Part shown: piece after piece, positions 7,864-16,679 of the stretch
How positions within the stretch are numbered: position 1 is the stretch's first letter
Layout of the letters: each line of letters starts with the position of its first letter
The notes under the pieces: generated by a model
What the model saw: the letters and a program-made list of their open reading frames with translations, nothing else
Database searches by the model: none
Told to the model about the DNA's origin: nothing
Source: an uncultured Verrucomicrobiota bacterium
GTDB lineage: Bacteria > Verrucomicrobiota > Verrucomicrobiia > Verrucomicrobiales > Verrucomicrobiaceae
Assembly (NCBI GenBank): GCA_903838675.1
Contig: CAILZI010000081.1
Location: 54,935-118,934, forward strand
Direction: 5' to 3'
DNA length: 64,000 nucleotides
Program-made: the position numbers and the translations under genes

Positions 7864-9054
7864 ATGAATCCAACCTTTTCGACACATCTCACCACGCAGC
7901 TCGACGCCATTCGCGCTGCGGGCACTTACAAACACGAGCGCGTGCTCTCCACTCCCCAGGGCACGCTGGTGCGTGCGAACGGTGGCAAGGCGGTGCTCAA
8001 CATGTGCGCGAACAACTATCTCGGTCTGGCACAGCACCCGAAGGTGCGGCAGGCTGCGCATGAGGCGCTGGAGCACTGGGGCTACGGATTGGCCAGCGTG
8101 CGCTTCATCTGCGGCACGCAGGGAGTGCACAAGGAATTGGAGTCCTCTTTGTCGGACTTCCTCGGCACGGAGGACACGATCCTCTACGGTTCCTGCTTCG
8201 ACGCCAACGGTGGCCTGTTTGAGACGATCCTCGGCCCGGAAGACGCGATCATCAGCGACGAACTCAACCACGCCTCCATCATCGACGGCGTGCGTTTGTG
8301 CAAAGCGCAGCGATATCGCTACAAAAACTGCGACATGGCCGACTTGGAAGCCCAGTTGATCGCGGCTGATGAGAAAGGCGCACGTTTTAAACTGATCGCT
8401 ACGGACGGTGTGTTCTCGATGGACGGCTTCATCGCTCCGTTGAAAGCGATCTGTGATCTGGCGGACAAATACCACGCGCTGGTGATGGTGGACGACTCGC
8501 ACGCCGTCGGCTTCATGGGAAAAACGGGTCGCGGTACCCATGAGCACTGCGATGTCATGGGCCGCATCGACATTCTCACCGGCACACTGGGCAAAGCCCT
8601 CGGTGGTGCAAGCGGCGGCTACACCAGCGGAAGAAAAGAAATCATCGAGCTCCTGCGGCAGCGTTCGCGGCCTTATCTGTTTTCGAATACGCTTTGTCCG
8701 AGCATCGCGGGTGCTTCCATTGCGGCACTTAACTTGCTGAAACAGTCCACCAGCCTGCGTGATCAGCTTGAAGCCAACACCCGCTTCTTCCGGGAGCAGA
8801 TGACCGCTGCTGGATTTCACATCGTGCCCGGCGAGCACCCCATCGTTCCCGTGATGCTTGGCGATGCGGCGCTGGCCACGAAATTCGCAGACGCGATGCT
8901 GGAGCGTGGCGTTTATGTCATTGGCTTCAGCTTTCCCGTTGTCCCCCAAGGCAAGGCACGCATCCGCACGCAGATCAGTGCTGCTCATACGAGGGGGGAC
9001 CTCGAAAATGCCGTGGAGGCATTTGTCACGGTCAAACAGCAGCTGGGTGTTTAA
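7864..9054 (+). CDS. kbl: Glycine C-acetyltransferase (2-amino-3-ketobutyrate CoA ligase)
   Basis: PLP enzyme that cleaves 2-amino-3-ketobutyrate with CoA to glycine and acetyl-CoA, the second step of threonine degradation through threonine dehydrogenase. At 396 residues it matches the family length. Visible signatures are [14 protein letters not shown] near residue 38, [17 protein letters not shown] near 209, and the PLP-lysine motif [10 protein letters not shown] with Lys244, the same number as in E. coli Kbl. The C-terminal [20 protein letters not shown] is also typical. No tdh gene is adjacent. The proline oxidation gene follows after 12 bases, so this looks like a two-gene amino-acid catabolic operon; the dyad at 7832-7853 may control it. 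Confidence 0.95.
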   Translation: MNPTFSTHLTTQLDAIRAAGTYKHERVLSTPQGTLVRANGGKAVLNMCANNYLGLAQHPKVRQAAHEALEHWGYGLASVRFICGTQGVHKELESSLSDFLGTEDTILYGSCFDANGGLFETILGPEDAIISDELNHASIIDGVRLCKAQRYRYKNCDMADLEAQLIAADEKGARFKLIATDGVFSMDGFIAPLKAICDLADKYHALVMVDDSHAVGFMGKTGRGTHEHCDVMGRIDILTGTLGKALGGASGGYTSGRKEIIELLRQRSRPYLFSNTLCPSIAGASIAALNLLKQSTSLRDQLEANTRFFREQMTAAGFHIVPGEHPIVPVMLGDAALATKFADAMLERGVYVIGFSFPVVPQGKARIRTQISAAHTRGDLENAVEAFVTVKQQLGV

Positions 9055-9066
9055 CTGGAGTGAGCC

Positions 9067-12000
9067 ATGAATGCAGAACTCATCGATCGTGCGGCAGAAC
9101 TGGCCCACAGGCTGCAATTGCGTGCCACGGAGTTGCAAACGCCTGCGGAAAAGCGGCAGCAGGCAGAGCTGGACCGCATGCTGCAGACTCCTTCGGACAA
9201 AGCGACCCTCGTGCAGCTCACCGATCAGGCGTTTCGCCCTAAATCCGCCGCGCGCGTGGCGGATCAGTTCACGCACATCCTGGATGTGCAGGGCGTGCCG
9301 CGTTTTTTCAGTCCGCTGGACAGGGCCATGCTGCGCGGATTTCAGACCTTTGGCGGCTGGCTGCCGGGGGTCTCGGTGCCGATGGTGAAGGAGCACATGC
9401 AGCATGAGACGGCCAATGTCATCCTGCCTGCTGAGCCGGAGGTGCTGGCAGAGCATCTGCGTCAGCGCACCGCTCAGGGCGTGCGCATGAACGTGAATTT
9501 TCTGGGTGAGGCGATCCTCAGCGAGGCAGAGGCGGAGCGCAGGCTCACACTGTATCTCGAAGCGTTGCAGCATCCAGAAACGGAAGTGTTCTCGGTGAAG
9601 ATCTCCACGCTGTACTCGCAGATGTCGCCGCTCGCACGAGAGCACACGATCGCGATCTTGAGCGACCGGCTTGAACGCCTCTATCGCAGTGCCGCACGCG
9701 CCACCTTCACAAGTCGCGAGGGTGTCCAGGTGCCCAAGTTCATCTACCTCGACATGGAGGAGTATCGCGACCTCAGCCTTACCTGCGAAGTTTTCATGCG
9801 CACACTTGAGCGACGTGGGCTTGAGAAGATAAGCGCTGGCATCGTGCTGCAGGCTTATATTCCCGATTCCTACCTCTGGCAGCAGCGGCTTCTCGCCTGG
9901 GCACGTGAACGCGTTGCCCAAGGTGGTGCAGGCATCACGATGCGCATTGTGAAGGGGGCCAACATGGAGATGGAGCGTTTCGAAGCGGCCGTCAAAGGCT
10001 GGCCGCAGGCACCCTTCGAAACGAAGACCGACACGGACGCGAACTTCAAGCGCATGCTGCATGAAGGCTTTCGCGCTGAAAACCTGGCCGCAGTGAAACT
10101 GGGCATCGCCTCGCATAACTTGTTCGATGTCGCCTACGCTCTCACGCTGGAGGGCAACGCGATGGAGCGGGTGCAGTTTGAAATGCTTGAAGGCATGGCC
10201 AATCATCAGCGGCGTGCATTGTTCGAGGCAGCACCCCACCTGCTTCTTTACGCACCCGTATGCCACAAGGAGCACTTCCTCAGTGCCATCGGTTATCTCA
10301 TTCGCCGGCTCGATGAAAACACCGGTCCGGAGAACTTTCTGCGCCACACCTTCAGGCTGGTTCCCGGCAGCGAGCAATGGCGGCAGTTGGAGAAGGGTTT
10401 CCGCGCTGCGTTCGCGCGCCTCGAAACTCTGAGTGCTGCACCACGCCGCACGCAGGATCGGCGGGACTTGAAGCCGGCTGCCAGCCGACCGCATACTACG
10501 GTGGGGGGCTTCATCAACGAACCCGACACCGACTGGTCGCTGCCGCATCATGCGGAGTGGGCGCAGGGCATTGTAACTGCGTGGGATCAGCGCTTTGTCG
10601 AAGTGCCGCTCGTGATTGAGGGCATTGAAATCACCACTGAGCGCAGCACTCGTGAATGCCTGGATCCATCGCGTCCCGGAGTGGTTGTCGGGCATTATTT
10701 GCAAGCGAGTCGTCAGGACATTGTGCAGGCAGTCGAATGTGCGGCGCGGGATGAGGATGGCTGGCGAGCTTTGTCAGCACCGCAGCGGCAGGGCGTTTTT
10801 CTGCAGGTCGCCAAAGAATGTCGTCTGGCACGTGCAGATCTGATGGGGGCGGCGCTGGCAAATACCGGCAAGACTCTGGCAGAGTCCGATCCTGAAGTGA
10901 GTGAGGCGGTCGATTTCATCGAGTTCTATGCAGACGCCGCACGTACCTTCTTCGAACTGCCAAACGTCACCGCCTCTGGCAAAGGCGTGGTGGTCGTCGT
11001 GTCGCCGTGGAATTTTCCCATCGCCATTCCGTGCGGCGGCATTGCCGCAGCTCTGGCAGCGGGAAACACGGTGATCTTGAAGCCTGCATCCGATGCTGTG
11101 CTGCCTGCATGGGAGCTGTGCCAGTGCTTCTGGCGCGGTGGCGTTTCGAAGAAGGCGCTGCAGTTTGTGCCTTGCTCCGGTGGCACAGAGGGGGCGCAGC
11201 TGGTGCAGCATCCACTGGTGAGCGCAGTCATCCTGACCGGCGGTACTGAAACCGCACTCGCCATGCTGCGGGCCAAGCCAGCTCTGCCATTGAGTGCCGA
11301 AACGGGCGGCAAGAACGCCACCATCGTCACAGCCATGGCGGATCGCGATCTCGCCATAAAAAATGTACTGCACTCCGCCTTCAGTCACGCGGGTCAGAAA
11401 TGCTCCGCCACATCCCTCCTTCTGCTGGAGGCCGAGGTCTATGATGATGCCGAGTTCAAACGCACGCTGGTCGAGGCGGCGCAGAGCCTTACGGTGGGTT
11501 CTGCCTGGGATCTTCCGACGAAGATTGGGCCGCTGATCAGGCCGCCGTCTGGGGATCTGGAGAACGCACTGCTCACGCTCGAGGTTGGTGAATCCTGGGC
11601 GCTGATGCCGTGCAAACTCAAAGGCAATGACTGCCTCTGGTCTCCGGGCATCAAATGGGGCGTGCAGCCGGGCAGCTACACCCACATGACCGAATTTTTC
11701 GGCCCCGTGCTCGGTGTGATGCGCTTCGAGAAACTGCACGAGGCCATCGCGCTGGTGAATCAAACAGGGTTCGGCCTGACCAGCGGTCTGGAGAGTCTCG
11801 ATGATCGCGAGCAGGCTGAATGGAAGGCCGGCATTCGCGCTGGCAATCTCTACATCAACCGCAGCACCACCGGCGCGATCGTGCTTAGACAACCTTTCGG
11901 TGGCATGGGCAAAAGCGCCTTTGGGCCCGGTCTCAAAGCCGGTGGGCCGAACTACGTGGCGCAGTTCATGAAGTTCGTGGAAACTGCGCCTGCTGCTGAT

Positions 12001-12603
12001 CCTCCCATGGGACAGGAGTCCAGCCAAAGGCTGGCTCATGCGACCCTGAGCTACGAGCATGCGTGGAAGGCAGAATTCGCGGTTGAGCATGATCATTTCA
12101 GGCTGCTTGGGCAGGACAATCACCGCCGTTATCTGCCACTGCGGGACATTCGTATCCGGGTGGCTGCGGAGGATTCTTCGTTCGATGTGCTGGCACGCAT
12201 CGCTGCTGCTCACATGGCCGGATGTCGCATCACGGTGAGCTGTTCGCCCGGGCTTGACCACCGGTCATTCGAACGAGCGTGCGAGGTGTCTCATGGATGG
12301 GCCGGTCCGGTGGAGTTCATGGAAGAATCGGATGAGCTACTGGCGCAGGCAATCACAGGACGGCAGTGCGACCGGGTGCGTTACGCTGCTGCAGACCGTG
12401 TGCCCGAACTCGTCCGCCGTGCTGCAGCCGAGGCATGCGTGTTTATCGCCGACGCGCCGGTGCTGGCCGAAGGCCGGGTGGAACTGCTGTGGTATGTGCA
12501 GGAACAGAGCGTAAGCTTTGATTATCATCGCTACGGGAATCTGGGCATGCGCTCTCGTGAAGATCGCGCACCGCTGCTTGCGCCGAAGAGAAATACAAAC
12601 TGA
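9067..12603 (+). CDS. putA: Bifunctional proline dehydrogenase / L-glutamate gamma-semialdehyde dehydrogenase
   Basis: Oxidises proline to glutamate in two steps (FAD proline dehydrogenase, then NAD-dependent aldehyde dehydrogenase). The PRODH barrel is at about residues 80-460 (MRIVKGANMEMERFEA; YLIRRLDENTGPENFLRHTF). The ALDH domain is at about 510-980, with VVVVSPWNFPIAIPCGG, catalytic Glu745 in SAETGGKNA and Cys779 in GQKCSA. The last 190 residues (RYLPLRDIRIRV, then YHRYGNLGMRSR) look like the extra C-terminal domain of long PutA forms that helps seal the tunnel between sites. The N-terminal ribbon-helix-helix repressor domain of enterobacterial PutA is absent, so it should not autoregulate by DNA binding. 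A GGAG ribosome site precedes the ATG. Confidence 0.93.
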   Translation: MNAELIDRAAELAHRLQLRATELQTPAEKRQQAELDRMLQTPSDKATLVQLTDQAFRPKSAARVADQFTHILDVQGVPRFFSPLDRAMLRGFQTFGGWLPGVSVPMVKEHMQHETANVILPAEPEVLAEHLRQRTAQGVRMNVNFLGEAILSEAEAERRLTLYLEALQHPETEVFSVKISTLYSQMSPLAREHTIAILSDRLERLYRSAARATFTSREGVQVPKFIYLDMEEYRDLSLTCEVFMRTLERRGLEKISAGIVLQAYIPDSYLWQQRLLAWARERVAQGGAGITMRIVKGANMEMERFEAAVKGWPQAPFETKTDTDANFKRMLHEGFRAENLAAVKLGIASHNLFDVAYALTLEGNAMERVQFEMLEGMANHQRRALFEAAPHLLLYAPVCHKEHFLSAIGYLIRRLDENTGPENFLRHTFRLVPGSEQWRQLEKGFRAAFARLETLSAAPRRTQDRRDLKPAASRPHTTVGGFINEPDTDWSLPHHAEWAQGIVTAWDQRFVEVPLVIEGIEITTERSTRECLDPSRPGVVVGHYLQASRQDIVQAVECAARDEDGWRALSAPQRQGVFLQVAKECRLARADLMGAALANTGKTLAESDPEVSEAVDFIEFYADAARTFFELPNVTASGKGVVVVVSPWNFPIAIPCGGIAAALAAGNTVILKPASDAVLPAWELCQCFWRGGVSKKALQFVPCSGGTEGAQLVQHPLVSAVILTGGTETALAMLRAKPALPLSAETGGKNATIVTAMADRDLAIKNVLHSAFSHAGQKCSATSLLLLEAEVYDDAEFKRTLVEAAQSLTVGSAWDLPTKIGPLIRPPSGDLENALLTLEVGESWALMPCKLKGNDCLWSPGIKWGVQPGSYTHMTEFFGPVLGVMRFEKLHEAIALVNQTGFGLTSGLESLDDREQAEWKAGIRAGNLYINRSTTGAIVLRQPFGGMGKSAFGPGLKAGGPNYVAQFMKFVETAPAADPPMGQESSQRLAHATLSYEHAWKAEFAVEHDHFRLLGQDNHRRYLPLRDIRIRVAAEDSSFDVLARIAAAHMAGCRITVSCSPGLDHRSFERACEVSHGWAGPVEFMEESDELLAQAITGRQCDRVRYAAADRVPELVRRAAAEACVFIADAPVLAEGRVELLWYVQEQSVSFDYHRYGNLGMRSREDRAPLLAPKRNTN

Positions 12604-13338
12604 ATGTCACCGAGTGGCAATGCCGTTAACGTGAACACCATGACATCGCACATCCACAATCCCTTGCTACCGCTCTTGCGCGGCAGCTTTCTCATTTTCG
12701 TGGCGTTCGTTTCAGGCCTGCATGGGGAGCCTCGCACCGTGGTCAAGATCGGCACAAAAGACGCCACTGCCTTGGTGGATACGAACGACGCACCCGATTT
12801 AAAAGAGTGGGGAAAGAAGGCCGGGACGCTTTGTGTGGAGTGGTTTCCAAAAATCGCTGCCTTGCTGCCGAGCGATGGTTTCACCGCCCCGAAGGACGTT
12901 GCGATTTACTTTGATCCGACCATGAAGGGCGTGGCACATGCTCTCGGCGGGAAGATCACGATCTCTGCTGCCTTTGTGAGAGCGCATCCCAATGACTTTG
13001 GCATGGTCGTGCATGAGCTGACGCATGTCGTGCAGTCCTATCCACCTGGCGGTCCGGGCTGGCTGGTCGAAGGCATCGCGGACTACATTCGCATCGTCCA
13101 TTTTGAGCCGCAGGCACCGCGGCCAAAACTTGATCCGGCCAAGGCGAGCTACAAAGACGCCTACAAGACCACGGCGATGTTTCTGGAGTGGATCGAACAG
13201 CATCACACCGCAGGCGTGGTGGTGAAAATGAACGCCGCACTTCGAGCAGGAACGTATAAATATGAGCTATGGAGCAGCTTCACCGGCAAGACGGTGGATG
13301 AGCTTTGGGCTCTGTTTATGAAATCGCTGCAGCCTTGA
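12604..13338 (+). CDS. Secreted basic-secretory-protein (BSP) family metallopeptidase
   Basis: Signal peptide at about residues 20-41 (LLRGSFLIFVAFVSGLHGE). The zinc signature VVHELTHVVQ has His137-Glu138...His141, followed by GGPGWLVEGIADYIR, the characteristic second block of the plant and bacterial peptidase (BSP) family. Length is 244 residues. The ATG abuts the putA stop; an in-frame ATG at 12640 would shorten the N-terminus by 12 residues and puts the basic region closer to the signal, so it is a fair alternative. The stop overlaps the following start (TGATG). Substrate unknown; extracellular or periplasmic. Confidence 0.85.
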   Translation: MSPSGNAVNVNTMTSHIHNPLLPLLRGSFLIFVAFVSGLHGEPRTVVKIGTKDATALVDTNDAPDLKEWGKKAGTLCVEWFPKIAALLPSDGFTAPKDVAIYFDPTMKGVAHALGGKITISAAFVRAHPNDFGMVVHELTHVVQSYPPGGPGWLVEGIADYIRIVHFEPQAPRPKLDPAKASYKDAYKTTAMFLEWIEQHHTAGVVVKMNAALRAGTYKYELWSSFTGKTVDELWALFMKSLQP

Positions 13339-13931
13339 TGCTGGTCATGGACACGCTTTCCGCCACGCTGCTGCTGATCACGATCATGGACCCTCTGGGG
13401 AATGTGGCCACGTTTGTGTCCGGCCTGCGCCCTGTGCCTCCAGAGCGGCGACTGCGAGTGATTGCGCGTGAACTCGTCATCGCGCTGGTGATTCTGGTCG
13501 TGTTTCTCTTTCTCGGGCCATGGCTGCTCAGCCTGCTGCATTTGAAGCAGGAGGCCTTGTTCATCAGCGGCGGCATTGTCCTCTTTTTGATCGCGTTGAA
13601 GATGATCTTTCCACCATCGCGCCGTGATACTGAGGAACCGGTGCTGGAGCCGTTCATCGTGCCGCTGGCCACGCCAATGATCGCTGGGCCGTCCGTGCTT
13701 GCCACGCTGCTGGTCCTCGTCAGTGCGCACCCTGAGCAGATGTGGCACTGGTTTGCCGCGCTGCTCCTTGCCTGGGGTGTCACGGCTGCCGTTCTGCTTT
13801 GTGCGCCGGCGATCGCCCGCGTGCTCAAAGAAAAAGGCTCGATGGCCGTCGAGCGCCTGATGGGCATGCTGCTCGTCATGGTGGCCGTGCAGATGCTGCT
13901 CAACGGCATTGAGCAATACGTGAAGCACTGA
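13338..13931 (+). CDS. MarC family membrane protein
   Basis: Integral membrane protein of 197 residues with six hydrophobic segments. The family signature LLLITIMDPLGNVATFVSGL is at about residues 10-29, and a second half-signature PLATPMIAGPSVLATLL is at about 113-129. Family members were once linked to multiple antibiotic resistance and are now generally called NAAT transporters of unresolved function. I choose the ATG at 13338 because its A overlaps the previous stop (TGATG) and removes a non-hydrophobic 11-residue extension. It continues the coupled run from the peptidase gene. Confidence 0.88.
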   Translation: MLVMDTLSATLLLITIMDPLGNVATFVSGLRPVPPERRLRVIARELVIALVILVVFLFLGPWLLSLLHLKQEALFISGGIVLFLIALKMIFPPSRRDTEEPVLEPFIVPLATPMIAGPSVLATLLVLVSAHPEQMWHWFAALLLAWGVTAAVLLCAPAIARVLKEKGSMAVERLMGMLLVMVAVQMLLNGIEQYVKH

Positions 13932-13946
13932 ACTTTGACATCCATC

Positions 13947-14966
13947 ATGAAACCTGCTGCAATCCTTCTTCTATTGTGTCTTGGCACCACCTGCCCACTC
14001 TTCGCACATGGGCCTGGAAAAGACAGCGACTTTGCCGGTAAACGGGTGCTTTTCATCGGCGTTGACGGTTGCCGGGCGGATGCGCTGTTAGCAGCCATGG
14101 AGCGTGGTCTTGCTCCGCAGTTGAAGATGCTGTGCGAAAGCGAGCACGGGCTGTTCACTCGAAAATTCTATGCGGGTGGCGAACTCAATACGCCCACCCA
14201 CCAGCCCACCGTCAGCGGGCCAGGCTGGAGCAGCCTGCTCACCGGCGTGTGGATGGACCGGCATGGCGTGAAGAACAACCGCTTCATCGGCGGTCGCTTT
14301 CAAAGCTATTCGCATTTCATGCGGCACATCAAAGAGGTGCAGCCGCAGGCCTTTTGCGCGTCGTTTGCCGACTGGCCGCCGATCCATGACTTCATTGCGG
14401 ATGGTTCACGCATCAAGGATGCAGAGTTTCTGAATGTGAAGTTTACCAGTACTCCGGATGCCACCCGTCACTTCGTGGACAATCCCGAAAAGGACATCGA
14501 GGTGCGTGACGCGGCACTGAAAACTCTGCGTGAAAGCAACCCTGATGTCATGTTTGTGTACTTTGGCCAGGTGGATGAGTATGGGCATGGAGAAGTAGAT
14601 TCGCGCGCCAATTTTTCACCCGACAGCACGCTGTATTTGAATGCCATCAGCCATGTGGATTCCCACATTGGTGAGCTTCTGCGTGCGATGCGTGCGCGTC
14701 TCAAATTCACTGACGAGAACTGGTTGATTCTCATCACGACGGATCACGGCGGTCAAGGTAACAAGCATGGCGGCGACAGCGACGTGGAACGCAAGATCTG
14801 GCTGGCCGCGCATGGTGCCAGCCTGCCGAGAGAGAAACTGCTTAACGAGGAGACGCCCCAAACCGCGCTCGTTCCACTGATCTATCGGCATCTGGGCATC
14901 CAGCCCAAGCCTGAATGGAACCCTGCACCACCTCCGGCAGAGAATCTCGAACAACCAGCCAAGTGA
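13947..14966 (+). CDS. Secreted alkaline-phosphatase-superfamily protein (nucleotide pyrophosphatase/phosphodiesterase type)
   Basis: 339 residues with a signal peptide (MKPAAILLLLCLGTTCPLFA). The metalloenzyme core is visible: VLFIGVDGCRADAL supplies the first metal aspartate, PTVSGPGWSSLLTG carries the nucleophile-region Thr/Ser, VYFGQVDEYGHG gives Asp and His ligands, and ITTDHGGQGNKHGG gives the late Asp-His pair. All expected ligands appear present, so it is probably an active phosphodiesterase or phosphatase. The ATG at 13947 is preferred over a TTG at 13935. It overlaps the following TRIC-like gene by TGATG. Substrate unknown. Confidence 0.85.
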   Translation: MKPAAILLLLCLGTTCPLFAHGPGKDSDFAGKRVLFIGVDGCRADALLAAMERGLAPQLKMLCESEHGLFTRKFYAGGELNTPTHQPTVSGPGWSSLLTGVWMDRHGVKNNRFIGGRFQSYSHFMRHIKEVQPQAFCASFADWPPIHDFIADGSRIKDAEFLNVKFTSTPDATRHFVDNPEKDIEVRDAALKTLRESNPDVMFVYFGQVDEYGHGEVDSRANFSPDSTLYLNAISHVDSHIGELLRAMRARLKFTDENWLILITTDHGGQGNKHGGDSDVERKIWLAAHGASLPREKLLNEETPQTALVPLIYRHLGIQPKPEWNPAPPPAENLEQPAK

Positions 14967-15589
14967 TGCCCCCCTGGATCGAATACTTCGCCGTCGCTGT
15001 TTGCGCCATCTCAGGTGTGCTGGCGGCTGAGGGGAAGAGAATGGATCTGTTTGGCGTGATGGTTCTGGCGCTGGTGACAGCGGTGGGTGGTGGCACCATC
15101 CGTGATTTGTGCCTAGGGGCGCAGCCTGTGTTTTGGATCAAACAGCCGCTGCATGTCTGGACAGCTCTGGTAGCGGCGGTGGTAACTTTTGTTTTCGTGC
15201 GGTTCACGCATATGCCGAGCAAGATGCTCGCCATCGCGGACGCGTTTGGTCTGGCGTTGTTTGGCATCGCTGGTACGGAAAAGGCGCTGGCCTTCGGCGC
15301 GCCCGGCATCGTTGCGATACTGTTGGGCATTGTCACCGGCGTGGCAGGTGGCATTCTGCGTGATGTGCTGCGCGGCGAGTTGCCGCTCGTTTTTCAACCC
15401 GATGGGAATCTGTATGCCACGGCCGTTTTTGCCGGTGCGCTGGTGTTTGTGCTGATGCGGCTGTGGTTCCCAGCCTCGGAAAGTGATCGCTATATTGGCA
15501 TGGCGGTCATTCTGGTGCTGCGCCTTGCCGCAATGCGCTGGAGGCTGCGGCTGCCAACGTTTTGGACTCGAACTCAGGATTCTGGATAG
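14966..15589 (+). CDS. TRIC-type (UPF0126) trimeric intracellular cation channel family protein
   Basis: 207-residue membrane protein with about seven hydrophobic segments and two internal UPF0126 repeats. The first carries VTAVGGGTIRDLCLG (about residues 36-50) and the second VTGVAGGILRDVLRGELP (about 121-138). Family knowledge: bacterial homologues form trimeric, mainly potassium-permeable channels. The ATG at 14966 shares its A with the previous stop, giving MPPWIEYFAVAVCAISGVLA as first helix. It ends the run that starts with the peptidase gene. Confidence 0.88.
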   Translation: MPPWIEYFAVAVCAISGVLAAEGKRMDLFGVMVLALVTAVGGGTIRDLCLGAQPVFWIKQPLHVWTALVAAVVTFVFVRFTHMPSKMLAIADAFGLALFGIAGTEKALAFGAPGIVAILLGIVTGVAGGILRDVLRGELPLVFQPDGNLYATAVFAGALVFVLMRLWFPASESDRYIGMAVILVLRLAAMRWRLRLPTFWTRTQDSG

Positions 15590-15619
15590 GTAGGGCGCAG
15601 GTGGGGTGTTTCAGGAGAT

Positions 15620-16669
15620 ATGAACCGCCGACATTTCATCGCTACGACCACCGCCACTGCTCTTGCCGCCCCGTTTGTTCGGGCACAGAGCAAGACCTCG
15701 CTCAACGGAACCGTCATCGGGCATGGGGAGCACCGGTATCGGGTCGATCTTGAATGGTGCAAGGCAAAGCGGGAGGTTCACCCTGTCAGTAACTGCCATG
15801 AGATGGTCATGGATGCGCAGAAGCGGCTGATCATGATCACCGACGAAGCGAAGAACAACGTCCTGATTTTCGACAAGGAGGGAAAGGTGCTCGATGCGTG
15901 GACGCTGAAGCTGCGCTCCGGCCACGGGTTGAGCCTGGATGTGCGCGATGGCAAAGAATACCTGCTGCTGTGCGATCCAGGGGGTGGCCGCGTGGTGAAA
16001 ACCACGCTCACGGGTGAGATCGCTCTGGAACTGCCGCATGCCAAGGAATGCGGCGCGTATGATGCCGTGACCAAGTATGCACCCACAGAAGCGGTGCCAG
16101 GCCCGAACGGCGACATCTATGTGGCGGACGGCTACGGCTCACAGTTCATCCTGCAGTTTGATGCCGCAGGCAAATTCATCCGCAAGTTTGGCGGCAACAG
16201 CACCCAGGCGATGAACGCGGGGAAATTCATGCAGGCGCATGGAGTTACCATCGACTCACGCGGCCCCACACCGCTCGTGCTGTGCACAGAGCGCATCCGC
16301 AATGAGTTCCACTGGTACCAGCTCGACGGCATCTATTCGCATTCCGTCTATCTGCCCGGTGCCTTCATGAGCCGGCCGGTCATTGCTGGAGATTTGCTGC
16401 TCTCCGGCGTGTGCTTCGGCATGAAGCCCAACGATTACCGCATGTGGCGTGAGCGCGGCTTCATCATCATCCTCGACAAAAACAACCGCGTCATCTCCGC
16501 TCCGGGCGGTCAGCAGCCAGAGTATGAGGGCGATCAAGTCGGCCTCCTGCTGCAGGACCAGCCCGTCTTCCGCAATGTGCATGACGTATGTTTCGATGAC
16601 GCGGGTGATCTGTATGGCTGCCAGTGGAATGCGGATCAGGTGTATCCGTATAAGCTGCACCGGGTGTGA
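15620..16669 (+). CDS. Tat-exported NHL/six-bladed beta-propeller-like protein
   Basis: 349 residues. The N-terminus MNRRHFIATTTATALAAPF is a twin-arginine signal. The body contains repeated propeller strands, for example GPNGDIYVADGYGSQFILQF followed by FDAAGKFIRKFGG, then CTERIRNEFHWYQLDG and DDAGDLYGCQWNADQVYPYK. These resemble NHL repeats of peptidyl-alpha-hydroxyglycine-lyase-like or 6-bladed propeller proteins. Conserved His residues (MQAHGVTID) could bind metal, but no reaction can be assigned. It appears to stand alone, converging with a HEAT-repeat gene ten bases away. Confidence 0.75.
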   Translation: MNRRHFIATTTATALAAPFVRAQSKTSLNGTVIGHGEHRYRVDLEWCKAKREVHPVSNCHEMVMDAQKRLIMITDEAKNNVLIFDKEGKVLDAWTLKLRSGHGLSLDVRDGKEYLLLCDPGGGRVVKTTLTGEIALELPHAKECGAYDAVTKYAPTEAVPGPNGDIYVADGYGSQFILQFDAAGKFIRKFGGNSTQAMNAGKFMQAHGVTIDSRGPTPLVLCTERIRNEFHWYQLDGIYSHSVYLPGAFMSRPVIAGDLLLSGVCFGMKPNDYRMWRERGFIIILDKNNRVISAPGGQQPEYEGDQVGLLLQDQPVFRNVHDVCFDDAGDLYGCQWNADQVYPYKLHRV

Positions 16670-16679
16670 AAGTTCAATC

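Noticed and set aside
7003..10704. A 1233-codon open frame on the minus strand
   Set aside because: It runs antisense to three well-supported genes (DUF3472, kbl, putA), and its translation shows no domain. GC-rich codon usage creates such mirrors.
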